A stretch of DNA of 20,792 bases from Alphaproteobacteria bacterium UBA1908 (GTDB lineage Bacteria > Pseudomonadota > Alphaproteobacteria > Caedimonadales > UBA1908), in NCBI GenBank assembly GCA_002337525.1, contig DDGG01000028.1, forward strand, positions 1-20,792. Reading direction: 5' to 3'. Each line of letters begins with the position of its first letter. Within the stretch, counting starts at the first letter, position 1. Both the position numbers and the translations under genes were made by a program. The notes under the pieces are model-generated. The model ran no database searches. It saw only the letters and a program-made list of their open reading frames with translations, and had not been told where the DNA came from. Below are positions 6,102 to 14,792 of the stretch, piece after piece.

Positions 6102-8516
6102 TTATCCTGTTTGCTTTACCAGAACTTCACGCTTACCAACATGATTGGCAGAGCTAATAATGCCTTCGGCTTCCATTTGTTCAATAATACGAGCTGCACG
6201 ATTATAGCCTATTTGAAGATGGCGTTGAACAAAACTGGTGGATGCTTTTCCTTCTCTCATGACAATTGCAACAGCTTGTTGATAAAGAGCATCCCCTTCC
6301 GATGTTTCTGTTTCACCGAAAGTTCCTAAAGGTGTATCCCCGCTTTCATCTGTAACACCTTCAACATAATCAGGAACGCCTTGATTTTTCAAATAAGAGA
6401 CAACCCGTTCAACTTCTTCATCGCTGACAAAGGGGCCATGGACACGTTGTGTTTTTCCGCCAGCTTCCATATAAAGCATATCTCCACGACCCAGGAGTTG
6501 CTCTGCACCTTGTTCCCCTAAAATAGTCCGACTATCAAATTTTGAGGTGACTTGAAAGCTGATTCGTGTTGGGAAGTTAGCTTTAATCGTGCCTGTAATA
6601 ACATCAACAGAAGGACGTTGAGTTGCCATGATCAAGTGAATTCCTGCTGCCCTCGCCATTTGGGCAAGTCTTTGAACAGCAGCCTCAATTTCTTTACCTG
6701 CTACCATCATCAAGTCTGCCATTTCGTCAACAATCACGACGATATAGGGTAGAGGTGTCATATCCAGGGGTTGAGTTTCATAAACAGGTTTCCCGGATTC
6801 GGGATCAAATCCTGTGTGGACCTGGCGTGTTAATTCTTCTCCCCGGCTTGTAGCTTCGGCCAGCCGTGCATTATAACCTTCAATATTGCGAACTCCCACG
6901 CGTGACATTGCACGGTAACGGTCTTCCATTTCTCGTACAGCCCACTTTAGGGCAACAATAGCTTTTTTAGGATCAGTGACGACTGGTGCCAAAAGATGGG
7001 GAATATCATTATAGATGGAAAGCTCCAGCATTTTTGGATCAACCATCAAAAAACGACATTTCTCAGGAGGCAGACGATAGAGTAAAGAAAGAATCATTGT
7101 ATTAATAGCAACAGATTTACCTGATCCTGTTGTTCCTGCAACAAGTAAGTGAGGCATTCTTGCGAGGTCTGCAATGACTGAGCGTCCTCCAATATCTTTA
7201 CCCAGGGCTAATGCCAACTTTGAAGACGTATTTTCAAAGCGTTGTTCGCTTAATAATTCTCGTAAGAAAACGGTTTGGCGAACTTTATTGGGCAATTCAA
7301 TGCCCATGGCATTTTGACCCGGGATAACTGAAACACGAGCAGAAAGAGCGCACATAGATCGAGCAATATCATCTGAAAGGCCTGTGACACGGGAAGATTT
7401 TACACCTGGTGCAGGGGTTAGTTCATAAAGGGTTACAACAGGACCCGGGCATACTTTTGTAATATCTCCCCGGACCCCATAATCATCCAGAACGCCGGAA
7501 AGTTGTTGGGCGCTTTCTTCCAGGTCTGCATCACTTTGTTTGGTACCACGTTCAACGATAGTTTTTGACAAGAGTTCCATCGATGGTAATTCGTAGTCGT
7601 GTGACATTTTGGATAAATCAACAACAGTGTCTTTTGTACCTTCTTTTAAGGAAGTCGCTTTTTTCTCTGTTGCTCTGTTCCAAAAAGTTTTTTTGGACTT
7701 TTCTGGTTCCTGAATCTTTTCTGCAGGATTGTCTGCCATCGGGTTTCCAATGCGTTCTATGGGAGCTTTTTCTGTTGAAGAAAGATTAGCAAGATTCTGT
7801 TCTCCAGCATTTTCAGAATGTGTGGACATTTTATAGTCTGCAAAAACAGAGCCCCCAATAGGCTCTACACGTTGCTTTGAGTCTGTAGGTGGTCTTGAGG
7901 AAAAAGCAAACAGTCCTGACGGGGAAAAAGTTTTTAATAAGATTAAAATTCCTTTAAGAAGAGTAATGATATGGCTTGGAAGAGCTAAAAACTGTTTGAA
8001 CTGGAAACCACTTGCAAAAATGAATAGGGTGCCTCCACACAGTAACAGGCCCCAGAATGTAACATTTATGGGGAGAGACCCCAGTAAAGATGTTACAAAA
8101 GTTTCTAGTTTTACAAAGGCCATCTGGCCAAAGTGTCCCCCAAAAGAAGTCTTTCCCAAAACCATGGCTCCTAAAGGTAAACAAAATAGAGCACTCATTC
8201 CTCTTAGGAAAGAAAATGTCATCGATTTTTTTCTGAAAATCAGAAGACTCCACGAGATTAGAAAAAAAGGAATAAGGTAAGTAGACATTCCGAAAGATTG
8301 AAGTGTGATATCGGCAAAATAACCACCAGACGATCCTGCCCAATTACTACTGGTGCTTTCTATAGAGGTATTCCAGGAAGGGTCAAAAGCATCATAGCTG
8401 AAAAGAGCGGCCATTACCCAACCTGCAAGAGCAAGAAAAAGAATCCCACCAAAAATTTTCAGGGTGGTTTTTAAAGACTCTCTAAGGTCTTGTGGTAGAA
8501 AACGTATTTTATTCAT
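6102..8516 (-). CDS. ftsK: DNA translocase FtsK
   Basis: FtsK is a septum-anchored hexameric motor that pumps chromosome DNA at division and activates XerCD recombination at dif. The 804-residue protein shows all parts. An N-terminal membrane domain has about four hydrophobic segments (near 21-42, 75-95, 105-121, 152-170). A shortened polar linker (about 200-310) follows. The motor domain has YGVRGDITKVCPGPVVT, Walker A GTTGSGKS at 461-468 and Walker B IVVIVDE at 592-598, with the ATQRPSVDVITG block at 631-642. The C-terminal winged-helix gamma domain (about 742-800) has YNRAARIIEQME, which reads KOPS orientation sequences. Length is ordinary for alphaproteobacteria and well below E. coli because the linker is short. 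ATG at 8516; a promoter-like sequence lies 44 bases upstream. Confidence 0.97.
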   Translation of the reverse strand: MNKIRFLPQDLRESLKTTLKIFGGILFLALAGWVMAALFSYDAFDPSWNTSIESTSSNWAGSSGGYFADITLQSFGMSTYLIPFFLISWSLLIFRKKSMTFSFLRGMSALFCLPLGAMVLGKTSFGGHFGQMAFVKLETFVTSLLGSLPINVTFWGLLLCGGTLFIFASGFQFKQFLALPSHIITLLKGILILLKTFSPSGLFAFSSRPPTDSKQRVEPIGGSVFADYKMSTHSENAGEQNLANLSSTEKAPIERIGNPMADNPAEKIQEPEKSKKTFWNRATEKKATSLKEGTKDTVVDLSKMSHDYELPSMELLSKTIVERGTKQSDADLEESAQQLSGVLDDYGVRGDITKVCPGPVVTLYELTPAPGVKSSRVTGLSDDIARSMCALSARVSVIPGQNAMGIELPNKVRQTVFLRELLSEQRFENTSSKLALALGKDIGGRSVIADLARMPHLLVAGTTGSGKSVAINTMILSLLYRLPPEKCRFLMVDPKMLELSIYNDIPHLLAPVVTDPKKAIVALKWAVREMEDRYRAMSRVGVRNIEGYNARLAEATSRGEELTRQVHTGFDPESGKPVYETQPLDMTPLPYIVVIVDEMADLMMVAGKEIEAAVQRLAQMARAAGIHLIMATQRPSVDVITGTIKANFPTRISFQVTSKFDSRTILGEQGAEQLLGRGDMLYMEAGGKTQRVHGPFVSDEEVERVVSYLKNQGVPDYVEGVTDESGDTPLGTFGETETSEGDALYQQAVAIVMREGKASTSFVQRHLQIGYNRAARIIEQMEAEGIISSANHVGKREVLVKQTG

Positions 8517-8559
8517 GTGTCACTATACTAACAAAAAGATATCCCTATCCTAATCAACA

Positions 8560-8587
8560 CTTATCCAAAAGGCCAGCTTTCTGTCAA
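8560..8587 (-). promoter_or_regulatory. Sigma-70-type promoter candidate for ftsK-lolA
   Basis: On the minus strand, 8587-8582 is a perfect -35 box TTGACA. A 16-base spacer separates it from GATAAG (8565-8560), which keeps the central ATAA of a -10 box. It sits 44 bases before the ftsK ATG, in the 125-base gap after the preceding gene. This suggests ftsK does not depend on aconitase transcription. Confidence 0.5.
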
Positions 8588-8641
8588 AGCCTTTGCAAGA
8601 GAGACTTTCTATTATCCCAAAAGAAAATATTTGTTTTAATA

Positions 8642-9118
8642 TCAATAAGTTAAAGTCCACAGAGACCGACGTATTGTCTGATGCCATTCATACTGCGGAT
8701 ATTTCAAATCTTCCTTTTGTTCTCCCAAAGCATTATGAAACAGAATCTGGAAATAAAAAAGGTGATGCCCTTTTTTGTCAGACGATTTCTTTTCAAGGTT
8801 TTTTAGTGCGTCAAAGGCTTTCATTAGTTCTTTATCACCACTTTCTTTATCCAGAATAGAGAGGTGAGATCCCTCGCGGTTCAGGAAAGAAAAAGGTTCC
8901 TTAAAAAAGAGCATGCTTCCTTCCTGTTTTTCAGGTGATAAAGCCAGGAGGTTCTGAAGCCATTCTGCCTGCGTTATAATAAAAAGGGGCCGGGTTTTTG
9001 ACCGTGATAGATCTTCAACTGTGTCTTGCGAACTTAATACAGAAGAGTTCTTGCAAGCAAGAAAAAACAGGAGGAAGGTCCCCTTTAAAAATCTTTTCCC
9101 AAGAGTCTCAAACTGCAC
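8642..9118 (-). CDS. Putative small lipoprotein of unknown function, overlapping the end of acnA
   Basis: I do not recognise this 158-residue protein. From the GTG at 9118 it begins with a basic stretch (LGKRFLKG), a short hydrophobic core (TFLLFFLA) and then Cys-Lys-Asn-Ser-Ser, which looks like a lipoprotein signal with an imperfect lipobox (F-L-A-C). The rest is polar, with WLQNLLALSPEKQEG, KAFDALKNLEKKSSDKKG and a C-terminal tyrosine/tryptophan-rich end. The start overlaps the aconitase stop by 11 bases, implying translational coupling. In-frame ATGs exist further upstream inside acnA (for example at 9163), but they would bury the signal-like segment. There is no good Shine-Dalgarno before GTG 9118. 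The frame is well maintained and the gene is likely real. Envelope location is inferred. Confidence 0.6.
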   Translation of the reverse strand: MQFETLGKRFLKGTFLLFFLACKNSSVLSSQDTVEDLSRSKTRPLFIITQAEWLQNLLALSPEKQEGSMLFFKEPFSFLNREGSHLSILDKESGDKELMKAFDALKNLEKKSSDKKGHHLFYFQILFHNALGEQKEDLKYPQYEWHQTIRRSLWTLTY

Positions 9119-11798
9119 GCTGAGACGCCAGTTGACGCATAACATAATGAAGAATGCCCCCATTTTTATAGTAGGCAAGCTCGTTTAATGTATCGATGCG
9201 GCATAAGAGGGGAATCTGTTGGGTCATCCCATCAGAAAAAACGATCTCACAAGAAAGCTGTTTTCCGGGAGAAAGATCGTCTTCAATACCAGTTACTGTA
9301 ATTTTTTCCTGACCTGTTAAGCCTAACTTTTGACGTGTGGCTCCGTCTTGAAACTCAAGAGGTAGAACCCCCATTCCAATAAGATTCGAACGGTGAATCC
9401 GCTCAAAACTTTCTGCAATAACGGCTTTTACCCCCAATAAACGAGTACCCTTTGCAGCCCAATCCCGGGAAGAACCTGTCCCATATTCTCGGCCCGCAAT
9501 CACAACCAGGGGAGTTTTTGAAGCCTGATAGCGCATTGAGGCTTCAAAAATAGGTAAAATATCTCCCTCTGGAATCAATTTTGTGACACCGCCTGTTATG
9601 CCTGGAACCATTTCATTTTGAATGCGAATATTGGCAAAAGTGCCACGCATCATAACTTCATGGTTACCACGTCTGGAGCCGTAGGAATTAAAATCCCGGG
9701 GTTCAATGTTATTTTCTTTCAGATAAACTCCTGCGGGGCTTTCAGGCTTGATAGCCCCTGCAGGCGAGATATGATCTGTTGTTGTACTGTCTCCCAATAT
9801 TGCCAAAATACGAGCTTCAAAAATATTGGAAACATTTGCGGGATTCTGTGTCATTTTCTCGAAAAAAGGAGGTAATTTGACATAGGTACTCGTGGGCTGC
9901 CAATCGTAGGTTTCGCCATCAGAGCTTTTTAGATCTGCCCAGAATTGATCTCCTTTAAACACATCAGCATATCTTTCTTTAAACATTTCCGGGGAAAGAT
10001 TGGACTCAACGCATGCCTGCAAGTCTGCATTTGAAGGCCATAGATCTTTCAGGAAGACAGGGTTTCCCTGAGTGTCCTGACCCAGGGGATCTTTTACCAG
10101 GTCAATTTTTAACGATCCCGCAAGAGCATAAGCGACGACTAGCATTGGGGAAGCCAGATAACTGAGCTTGACCTGGGGATGAATACGCCCTTCAAAGTTT
10201 CGATTTCCGGAAAGTACAGCGCTTACAGATAAATTATTTTCGTCAATAGCTTTTGAGATTTCAGGATCAAGAGGACCCGAGTTTCCAATACACGTCGTAC
10301 AACCGTATCCCACGAGGTTAAAACCCAATGCATCCAAATCTTTTTGTAAACCTGCTTTTTCAAGGTAGTCCGTCACAACCTGAGAGCCCGGTGCTAAAGA
10401 TGTTTTTACCCAGGGTTTAACTGATAACCCTTTTTCGCGGGCTTTTCGTGCTATAAGGCCTGCACCTAACATCACAGAAGGGTTCGAGGTGTTTGTACAG
10501 CTTGTGATTGCTGCAATTACGACATCTCCATTTTCCAGGTTAAAGCGATCTTGCCCTCTTGTGACTTGAACTTTTTCTACTTTTGAAGGTGTTCCTTTAT
10601 CAAGAGCTTCCTGGAGAGATGAAGACGCTTCGCTTAGCAAAACTTTGTCTTGGGGACGTTTGGGGCCTGCCAAAGTAGGAACAACTGTCTCGAGGTTAAG
10701 ATTCAATGTTTCAGTAAAGACAGGCTCGATAGAGTCGTCTCGCCAGAATCCCTGTGCTTTTGCATAAGCTTTGGCAAGTGCAACCCGTTCAGAGTCGCGT
10801 CCTGTAAAGGAAAGGTAACGTATTGTTTCTGCGTCAATTGGGAACATTGCACAAGTTGCCCCGAATTCAGGAGACATATTGCCGATTGTAGCCCGATCAG
10901 CAAGAGTCAAGTGTGCCAGGCCATCGCCATAAAATTCAACAAATTTACCAACAACACCCTTGTCTCGTAACATTTTTGTAATTGTTAAAACAAGATCCGT
11001 TGCTGTGGATCCTTCCGGTAGCTTGCCCGTCAACTTAAAGCCAACGACATCGGGAATGAGCATAGAGATAGGTTGCCCCAGCATTGCGGCCTCGGCTTCA
11101 ATGCCTCCAACGCCCCACCCCATAATGCCCAGGCCATTAACCATCGTTGTATGGCTGTCTGTACCCACCAGCGTATCAGGGTATACCCATTCTTTACCCT
11201 CTTTTTCCTGTGTCCAGGCAACCTGGCCAAGATATTCAAGGTTCACCTGGTGACAGATGCCTGTTCCCGGAGGAACAACCCGGAAATTATTAAATGCTTT
11301 TTGTCCCCATTTTAGAAAAGAATAACGTTCGTCATTTCGATCATACTCAAAAGCAACATTCTTTTTAAAAGAATCAGGCGTTGCATATTGATCGACCATC
11401 ACCGAATGGTCAATGACAAGATCTACAGGGGCTAAAGGGTTAATTTGAGAGGGTTTTCCACCCAATCCTTGAATGGCCTCTCTCATGGCGGCTAAATCAA
11501 CAATGGCGGGTACGCCTGTAAAGTCTTGCATTAAAACGCGTGCGGGCTGAAAAGCAATTTCCCGGTCGACATGTTGCTTTTTAAGCCAGGTGACAAAAGC
11601 AAGAATGTCTTCTTTTCTGACTGAATCACCATCCTCACGGCGTAACAGGTTTTCAAGGAGGACTTTCATGGCGTAGGGAAGTCTCGTAAGAGGTCCAACC
11701 TTGGCTTCAAGTTTTTTTAGACTGGCAAAATGATAGATTTTTCCGCTTATTTCCAAAGTATCCAAAACATCAAATGAATCATGAAATGACTGTGCCAT
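9108..11798 (-). CDS. acnA: Aconitate hydratase A (aconitase)
   Basis: Aconitase converts citrate to isocitrate through cis-aconitate in the TCA cycle, using a [4Fe-4S] cluster. The 896-residue protein is full length for the AcnA/IRP1 type. Cluster ligands are Cys434 in ITSCTNTSNP, and Cys500 and Cys503 in GYGCTTCIGNSG. The N-terminal part has RVLMQDFTGVPAIVDLAAMR (88-107), IDHSVMVDQY and VVPPGTGICHQVNLEYL. Active-site sequence GTDSHTTMVNGLG is at 212-224. The C-terminal swivel domain has GDSTTTDHISPAG, YGSRRGNHEVMMRGTF and GREYGTGSSRDWAAKG. ATG at 11798 is preceded by GGGGACC. The gene is followed by an overlapping small lipoprotein-like gene. It may bind RNA when its cluster is lost, as other AcnA proteins do, but nothing here tests that. 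Confidence 0.97.
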   Translation of the reverse strand: MAQSFHDSFDVLDTLEISGKIYHFASLKKLEAKVGPLTRLPYAMKVLLENLLRREDGDSVRKEDILAFVTWLKKQHVDREIAFQPARVLMQDFTGVPAIVDLAAMREAIQGLGGKPSQINPLAPVDLVIDHSVMVDQYATPDSFKKNVAFEYDRNDERYSFLKWGQKAFNNFRVVPPGTGICHQVNLEYLGQVAWTQEKEGKEWVYPDTLVGTDSHTTMVNGLGIMGWGVGGIEAEAAMLGQPISMLIPDVVGFKLTGKLPEGSTATDLVLTITKMLRDKGVVGKFVEFYGDGLAHLTLADRATIGNMSPEFGATCAMFPIDAETIRYLSFTGRDSERVALAKAYAKAQGFWRDDSIEPVFTETLNLNLETVVPTLAGPKRPQDKVLLSEASSSLQEALDKGTPSKVEKVQVTRGQDRFNLENGDVVIAAITSCTNTSNPSVMLGAGLIARKAREKGLSVKPWVKTSLAPGSQVVTDYLEKAGLQKDLDALGFNLVGYGCTTCIGNSGPLDPEISKAIDENNLSVSAVLSGNRNFEGRIHPQVKLSYLASPMLVVAYALAGSLKIDLVKDPLGQDTQGNPVFLKDLWPSNADLQACVESNLSPEMFKERYADVFKGDQFWADLKSSDGETYDWQPTSTYVKLPPFFEKMTQNPANVSNIFEARILAILGDSTTTDHISPAGAIKPESPAGVYLKENNIEPRDFNSYGSRRGNHEVMMRGTFANIRIQNEMVPGITGGVTKLIPEGDILPIFEASMRYQASKTPLVVIAGREYGTGSSRDWAAKGTRLLGVKAVIAESFERIHRSNLIGMGVLPLEFQDGATRQKLGLTGQEKITVTGIEDDLSPGKQLSCEIVFSDGMTQQIPLLCRIDTLNELAYYKNGGILHYVMRQLASQRAV

Positions 11799-11909
11799 TG
11801 GTCCCCCAAAGTTTATATGAATTTATTATGGCCAGAGATTAGCACAGCCTAAATAAGCTGTACAGAAGGCAGCTCTAACCTTCTTAATTTTTTTATAAGG
11901 ATTATTGTG

Positions 11910-11915
11910 TATACT
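11910..11915 (+). promoter_or_regulatory. -10-like box before the repeat-protein gene
   Basis: TATACT at 11910-11915 lies 37 bases before the ATG at 11952. The region upstream is AT-rich (TTCTTAATTTTTTTATAAGG) with no good -35 hexamer. It is placed sensibly for the downstream plus-strand gene but is only a motif match. Confidence 0.35.
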
Positions 11916-11951
11916 AAAAGGAAGGGGTGAGGTGCAGAGGCTAGAAATAAT

Positions 11952-14705
11952 ATGATTCAGTCGATAGAGTCTTTTTTGGAAAGCTTTATAAATTCAGGAA
12001 AAACGATGGATTTTTCTGCTTCTTATCAGCTTGTTCAAAACCTGGATCATTCTTCTAAAAACCAGCCTTTTCAGACAGCACTAGAGATTTTTTTGAATAG
12101 TGAAAAATCTCTACCTCTGTTACAGGAAACGTCACCCTATAGTCCTGTTTATCACATGAATGATCTTATCTCTCCTTTATCACCTTCTTTACTTCCTCTG
12201 GAATCTAGTATTAATTTTGGAGGAGATTTTAGTCCTCTTAAGGCTTTTGACAAAAAGGATATTTTTTTACAGGACTTTTCTTTTGACCCGCTTGTTCGGA
12301 TTTTTGAAAATAATTTTGGGCCACTGGATACAAATTTTGCCCGTCCAGAGAGTGACTCTGGACCTGTGCCCCTTTCTTTATCAGGTCTTTCAAAAACTCT
12401 GAAAACTCTTGATACGGAAGTTGTCTCTCCATTTACAACTGCCAAAATTAATGGAGAGGTTTCTTCACCTGTCACGGTGACAGTTCTTTTGGATAACGCT
12501 ATTGCCGGCACTTTATCAGGAGGGGGATTCGTCCCGGCAGGCCCTGGCGAATATACTTTTACAGGAACGCGTGAAGATGCTCAGCTCGCTCTTCAAGCGT
12601 TGAGTTTTAATCCGACAGACGCACTTGTTTCTTTCGGCAGCACCAGTACAACATCTTTTACTGTTAGTGTAACCGATGGGGTTCAAACAGACTCTGTGAC
12701 AGAAACCAGTGTTTTTGCGACACCTGCCTTTGCAACTCCTTTTAATGACACGATTACTCTTCCTTTTGAAATTTCTTCCGGGGGACTTGTTGATATGTTA
12801 GGGGGAATAGACCATTTAACCCTTTCTTCTGTTGGTAATAATATATTAACAGTTCGTAACAGTGAAACAATAACAGGAGGTAGCCAGGATGATACAGTCA
12901 CGCTACCTTCTGCACAAACCCTCACTGTTGACCTGATGGGAGGTTTTAATACTCTGAATATTGCCAGTGGCACAACAACTTTAACGGCAGAGAATATTGA
13001 TGCTATTAACGGTACAGGTGCGACAGAAACCCTCCGTTTTCAAACGCCGGTCTCGGATGTTGCTATTAACCTTGGATCAGGAGGAACGGATCGTGTTTTT
13101 ATTTCTGCCGGTGTGAACAGCTTTTCTCTAACAGGGGTTGAACAGCTTAGAGCGCTTAACAGTGGAAGCCAGAATGTCACGCTTCTTAATCCTGTAACGG
13201 GTCTTTATGTTAATCTTGGAAATGGGAATGATACCCTGACAATTGCTGAGGGTAACAGTACTCTTCAGATTACCAATAATGTTGAACTTATTAAAGGAAC
13301 GGCAGGGAACGAATCTTTGACGCTTACAGCAACCTTGTCTGGAAAAACAATTGACCTTGGTCTTGGGGCTGATACGCTCCAGATTGCCAATGGGACGACA
13401 AAAATTGAAGCTCTTGGTATTGAGACGCTCCATGGGACAGCCAGTAATAACAGAATACAATTTCTTAATACTGTCACTGATATGGAAATTGATCTGGGAG
13501 CCGGCAGTTCTGACAGGGTTTATGCTTTTAAGGGGGCTAGCAGCTTTTCCTTGACAGGGGTTGAGCTTCTTCGTGCCCAGGGTGGAGGTGACCAGATGGT
13601 CACTTTACTGAATAATGTGACCAATCTTGACGCTAACCTGGGTAATGGTAATGATGTTCTTAACCTTGCGGCAGGGGCGAACTCTTTACGTCTTTCAAAT
13701 AAGGTCGAAACTGTTTCAGGGACAAATCAGGATGATACACTAACGCTGAATGTCGGTGTTTCAAATCCAACAATTAATTTGGGCTCTGGTAATGATACCC
13801 TTCACATCGCCAACGGGACGACAAGAATTGAGGCTCTTGGCATCGAGTCTGTTCTTGGTTCTTCCGGTAATAATACTTTTCAGCTTCTTAATACCGTTTC
13901 TGGTATGAATATTGATTTAGAAGGCGGTAATGACACATTGCGTCTTGCGGGTGGAGGGCCTAATACATTGACTGTTGATAGAACAGAAAAAATTATTGGG
14001 GCTAATGGAGATGACCATATCACACTGGAAAATGTTTTAGGGGGATCTGATAGCGTCGATCTTAATGCAGGGGATGACACCCTTCAACTGGCTTCTCTGG
14101 ATCATACATTGACTCTTTCCGGTGTACGTGACACGGAAACAATTAAAACAGGCGTGGATGCGGATTATGACCTGACATTAATCAATAGCAATGTTGGTAA
14201 CGGAAAAACAATGACGATTGATGGAACGTCTTTGGGAACCGGTCATACTCTTAGCGTTAATGGTGCTGCGGAAACAAATGGATTCCTGAACCTTTTGGGG
14301 GGGGCTGGAGATGATACTCTGATTGCTGGAAATAAGAATGATTTTTTAAAAGGGGGAGCTGGCGCCAATACCCTGACCGGTAACGGAGGAAAGGATACTT
14401 TTGATTATGACTTATTAGATACCTCCAGTGACATACTCACCGATTTTCAGCAAGGTGCAGGAGGGGATGTCCTTAATATTGCAGACTTGCTGGATACAAG
14501 TACAACCTATGCAGGGGGACTTGGAGGGCCCTTGGCCAGTTATGTCCAGTTTGTCGATGATGGGGCTGATTCTCTTGTGCAAATTGACACAGACGGCGCT
14601 TCACTAAGCGCTAGTTGGACAACAATCGCTATTATGACAGGGGGTGCCGGAGCAAACCTAACAAACATGGTTACAGATAATAATCTTGAAACGGTCGTCA
14701 TATAA
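11952..14705 (+). CDS. Type I-secreted repeat protein with 47-residue beta units and RTX-like C-terminus
   Basis: This 917-residue protein has no N-terminal signal peptide. A low-complexity Ser/Leu/Phe-rich N-terminus (1-155) comes first. One cadherin/Ig-like module follows (about 160-255, with GPGEYTFTGTREDAQLALQA). About nine units of 46-48 residues (about 280-750) each contain a [D/N]LGxGxDTLxIAxG-like strand-turn. A short RTX block follows (GGAGDDTLIAGNKNDFLKGG and GGAGANTLTGNGGKDTF, 783-817). The end is a type I secretion target domain (DILTDFQQGAGGDVLNIADLL, then 150 residues' worth of family-like tail ending LETVVI). It should leave the cell through an ABC/TolC exporter; none is in the window. 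Function could be surface layer, adhesion or matrix. ATG 11952 has a weak ribosome site; ATG 12006, eight bases after AGGA, is an alternative. The gene is convergent with the peroxiredoxin gene. Confidence 0.88.
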   Translation: MIQSIESFLESFINSGKTMDFSASYQLVQNLDHSSKNQPFQTALEIFLNSEKSLPLLQETSPYSPVYHMNDLISPLSPSLLPLESSINFGGDFSPLKAFDKKDIFLQDFSFDPLVRIFENNFGPLDTNFARPESDSGPVPLSLSGLSKTLKTLDTEVVSPFTTAKINGEVSSPVTVTVLLDNAIAGTLSGGGFVPAGPGEYTFTGTREDAQLALQALSFNPTDALVSFGSTSTTSFTVSVTDGVQTDSVTETSVFATPAFATPFNDTITLPFEISSGGLVDMLGGIDHLTLSSVGNNILTVRNSETITGGSQDDTVTLPSAQTLTVDLMGGFNTLNIASGTTTLTAENIDAINGTGATETLRFQTPVSDVAINLGSGGTDRVFISAGVNSFSLTGVEQLRALNSGSQNVTLLNPVTGLYVNLGNGNDTLTIAEGNSTLQITNNVELIKGTAGNESLTLTATLSGKTIDLGLGADTLQIANGTTKIEALGIETLHGTASNNRIQFLNTVTDMEIDLGAGSSDRVYAFKGASSFSLTGVELLRAQGGGDQMVTLLNNVTNLDANLGNGNDVLNLAAGANSLRLSNKVETVSGTNQDDTLTLNVGVSNPTINLGSGNDTLHIANGTTRIEALGIESVLGSSGNNTFQLLNTVSGMNIDLEGGNDTLRLAGGGPNTLTVDRTEKIIGANGDDHITLENVLGGSDSVDLNAGDDTLQLASLDHTLTLSGVRDTETIKTGVDADYDLTLINSNVGNGKTMTIDGTSLGTGHTLSVNGAAETNGFLNLLGGAGDDTLIAGNKNDFLKGGAGANTLTGNGGKDTFDYDLLDTSSDILTDFQQGAGGDVLNIADLLDTSTTYAGGLGGPLASYVQFVDDGADSLVQIDTDGASLSASWTTIAIMTGGAGANLTNMVTDNNLETVVI
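12930..14198 (+). repeat. Three tandem copies of a diverged 423-bp (141-residue) unit inside the secreted protein gene
   Basis: The Asp/Asn that begins the LGxGxDTL motif falls at residues 327, 373, 421, 468, 514, 562, 609, 655 and 703. The spacings are 46, 48, 47, then the same three numbers again, then 46 and 48. The true repeat is therefore 141 residues made of three sub-units. Copies 1 and 2 are closest, sharing for example SFSLTGVE, IANGTT[KR]IEALGIE and NGND; copy 3 is more diverged. The copies arose by tandem duplication and have since drifted at DNA level. Confidence 0.8.
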
Positions 14706-14738
14706 ATTGAAAAGAATAGGGGAGAGTGGCCCTATATC

Positions 14739-14778
14739 AAAAAAAGAGCTCTCAAACGGAAAGTATGAAAGCTCTTTT
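14739..14778 (-). terminator. Rho-independent terminator of the peroxiredoxin operon
   Basis: AAAAGAGCT (14742-14750) pairs with AGCTCTTTT (14770-14778) around a 19-base loop. Read on the minus strand, the stem is followed directly by a run of seven T. It lies just beyond the peroxiredoxin stop. It may also slow plus-strand transcription from the convergent repeat-protein gene. Confidence 0.75.
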
Positions 14779-14792
14779 GAACAGTTTTCAGT

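Noticed and set aside
11856..11874. AGCTG/CAGCT dyad between acnA and the repeat-protein gene considered as an operator
   Set aside because: Five-base arms are expected by chance and nothing else supports it.
12930..14198. Regular tandem DNA repeats considered as a CRISPR array or satellite
   Set aside because: The period is 423 bases, the copies are diverged and the repeat preserves one long protein frame, so it is a protein-coding repeat.
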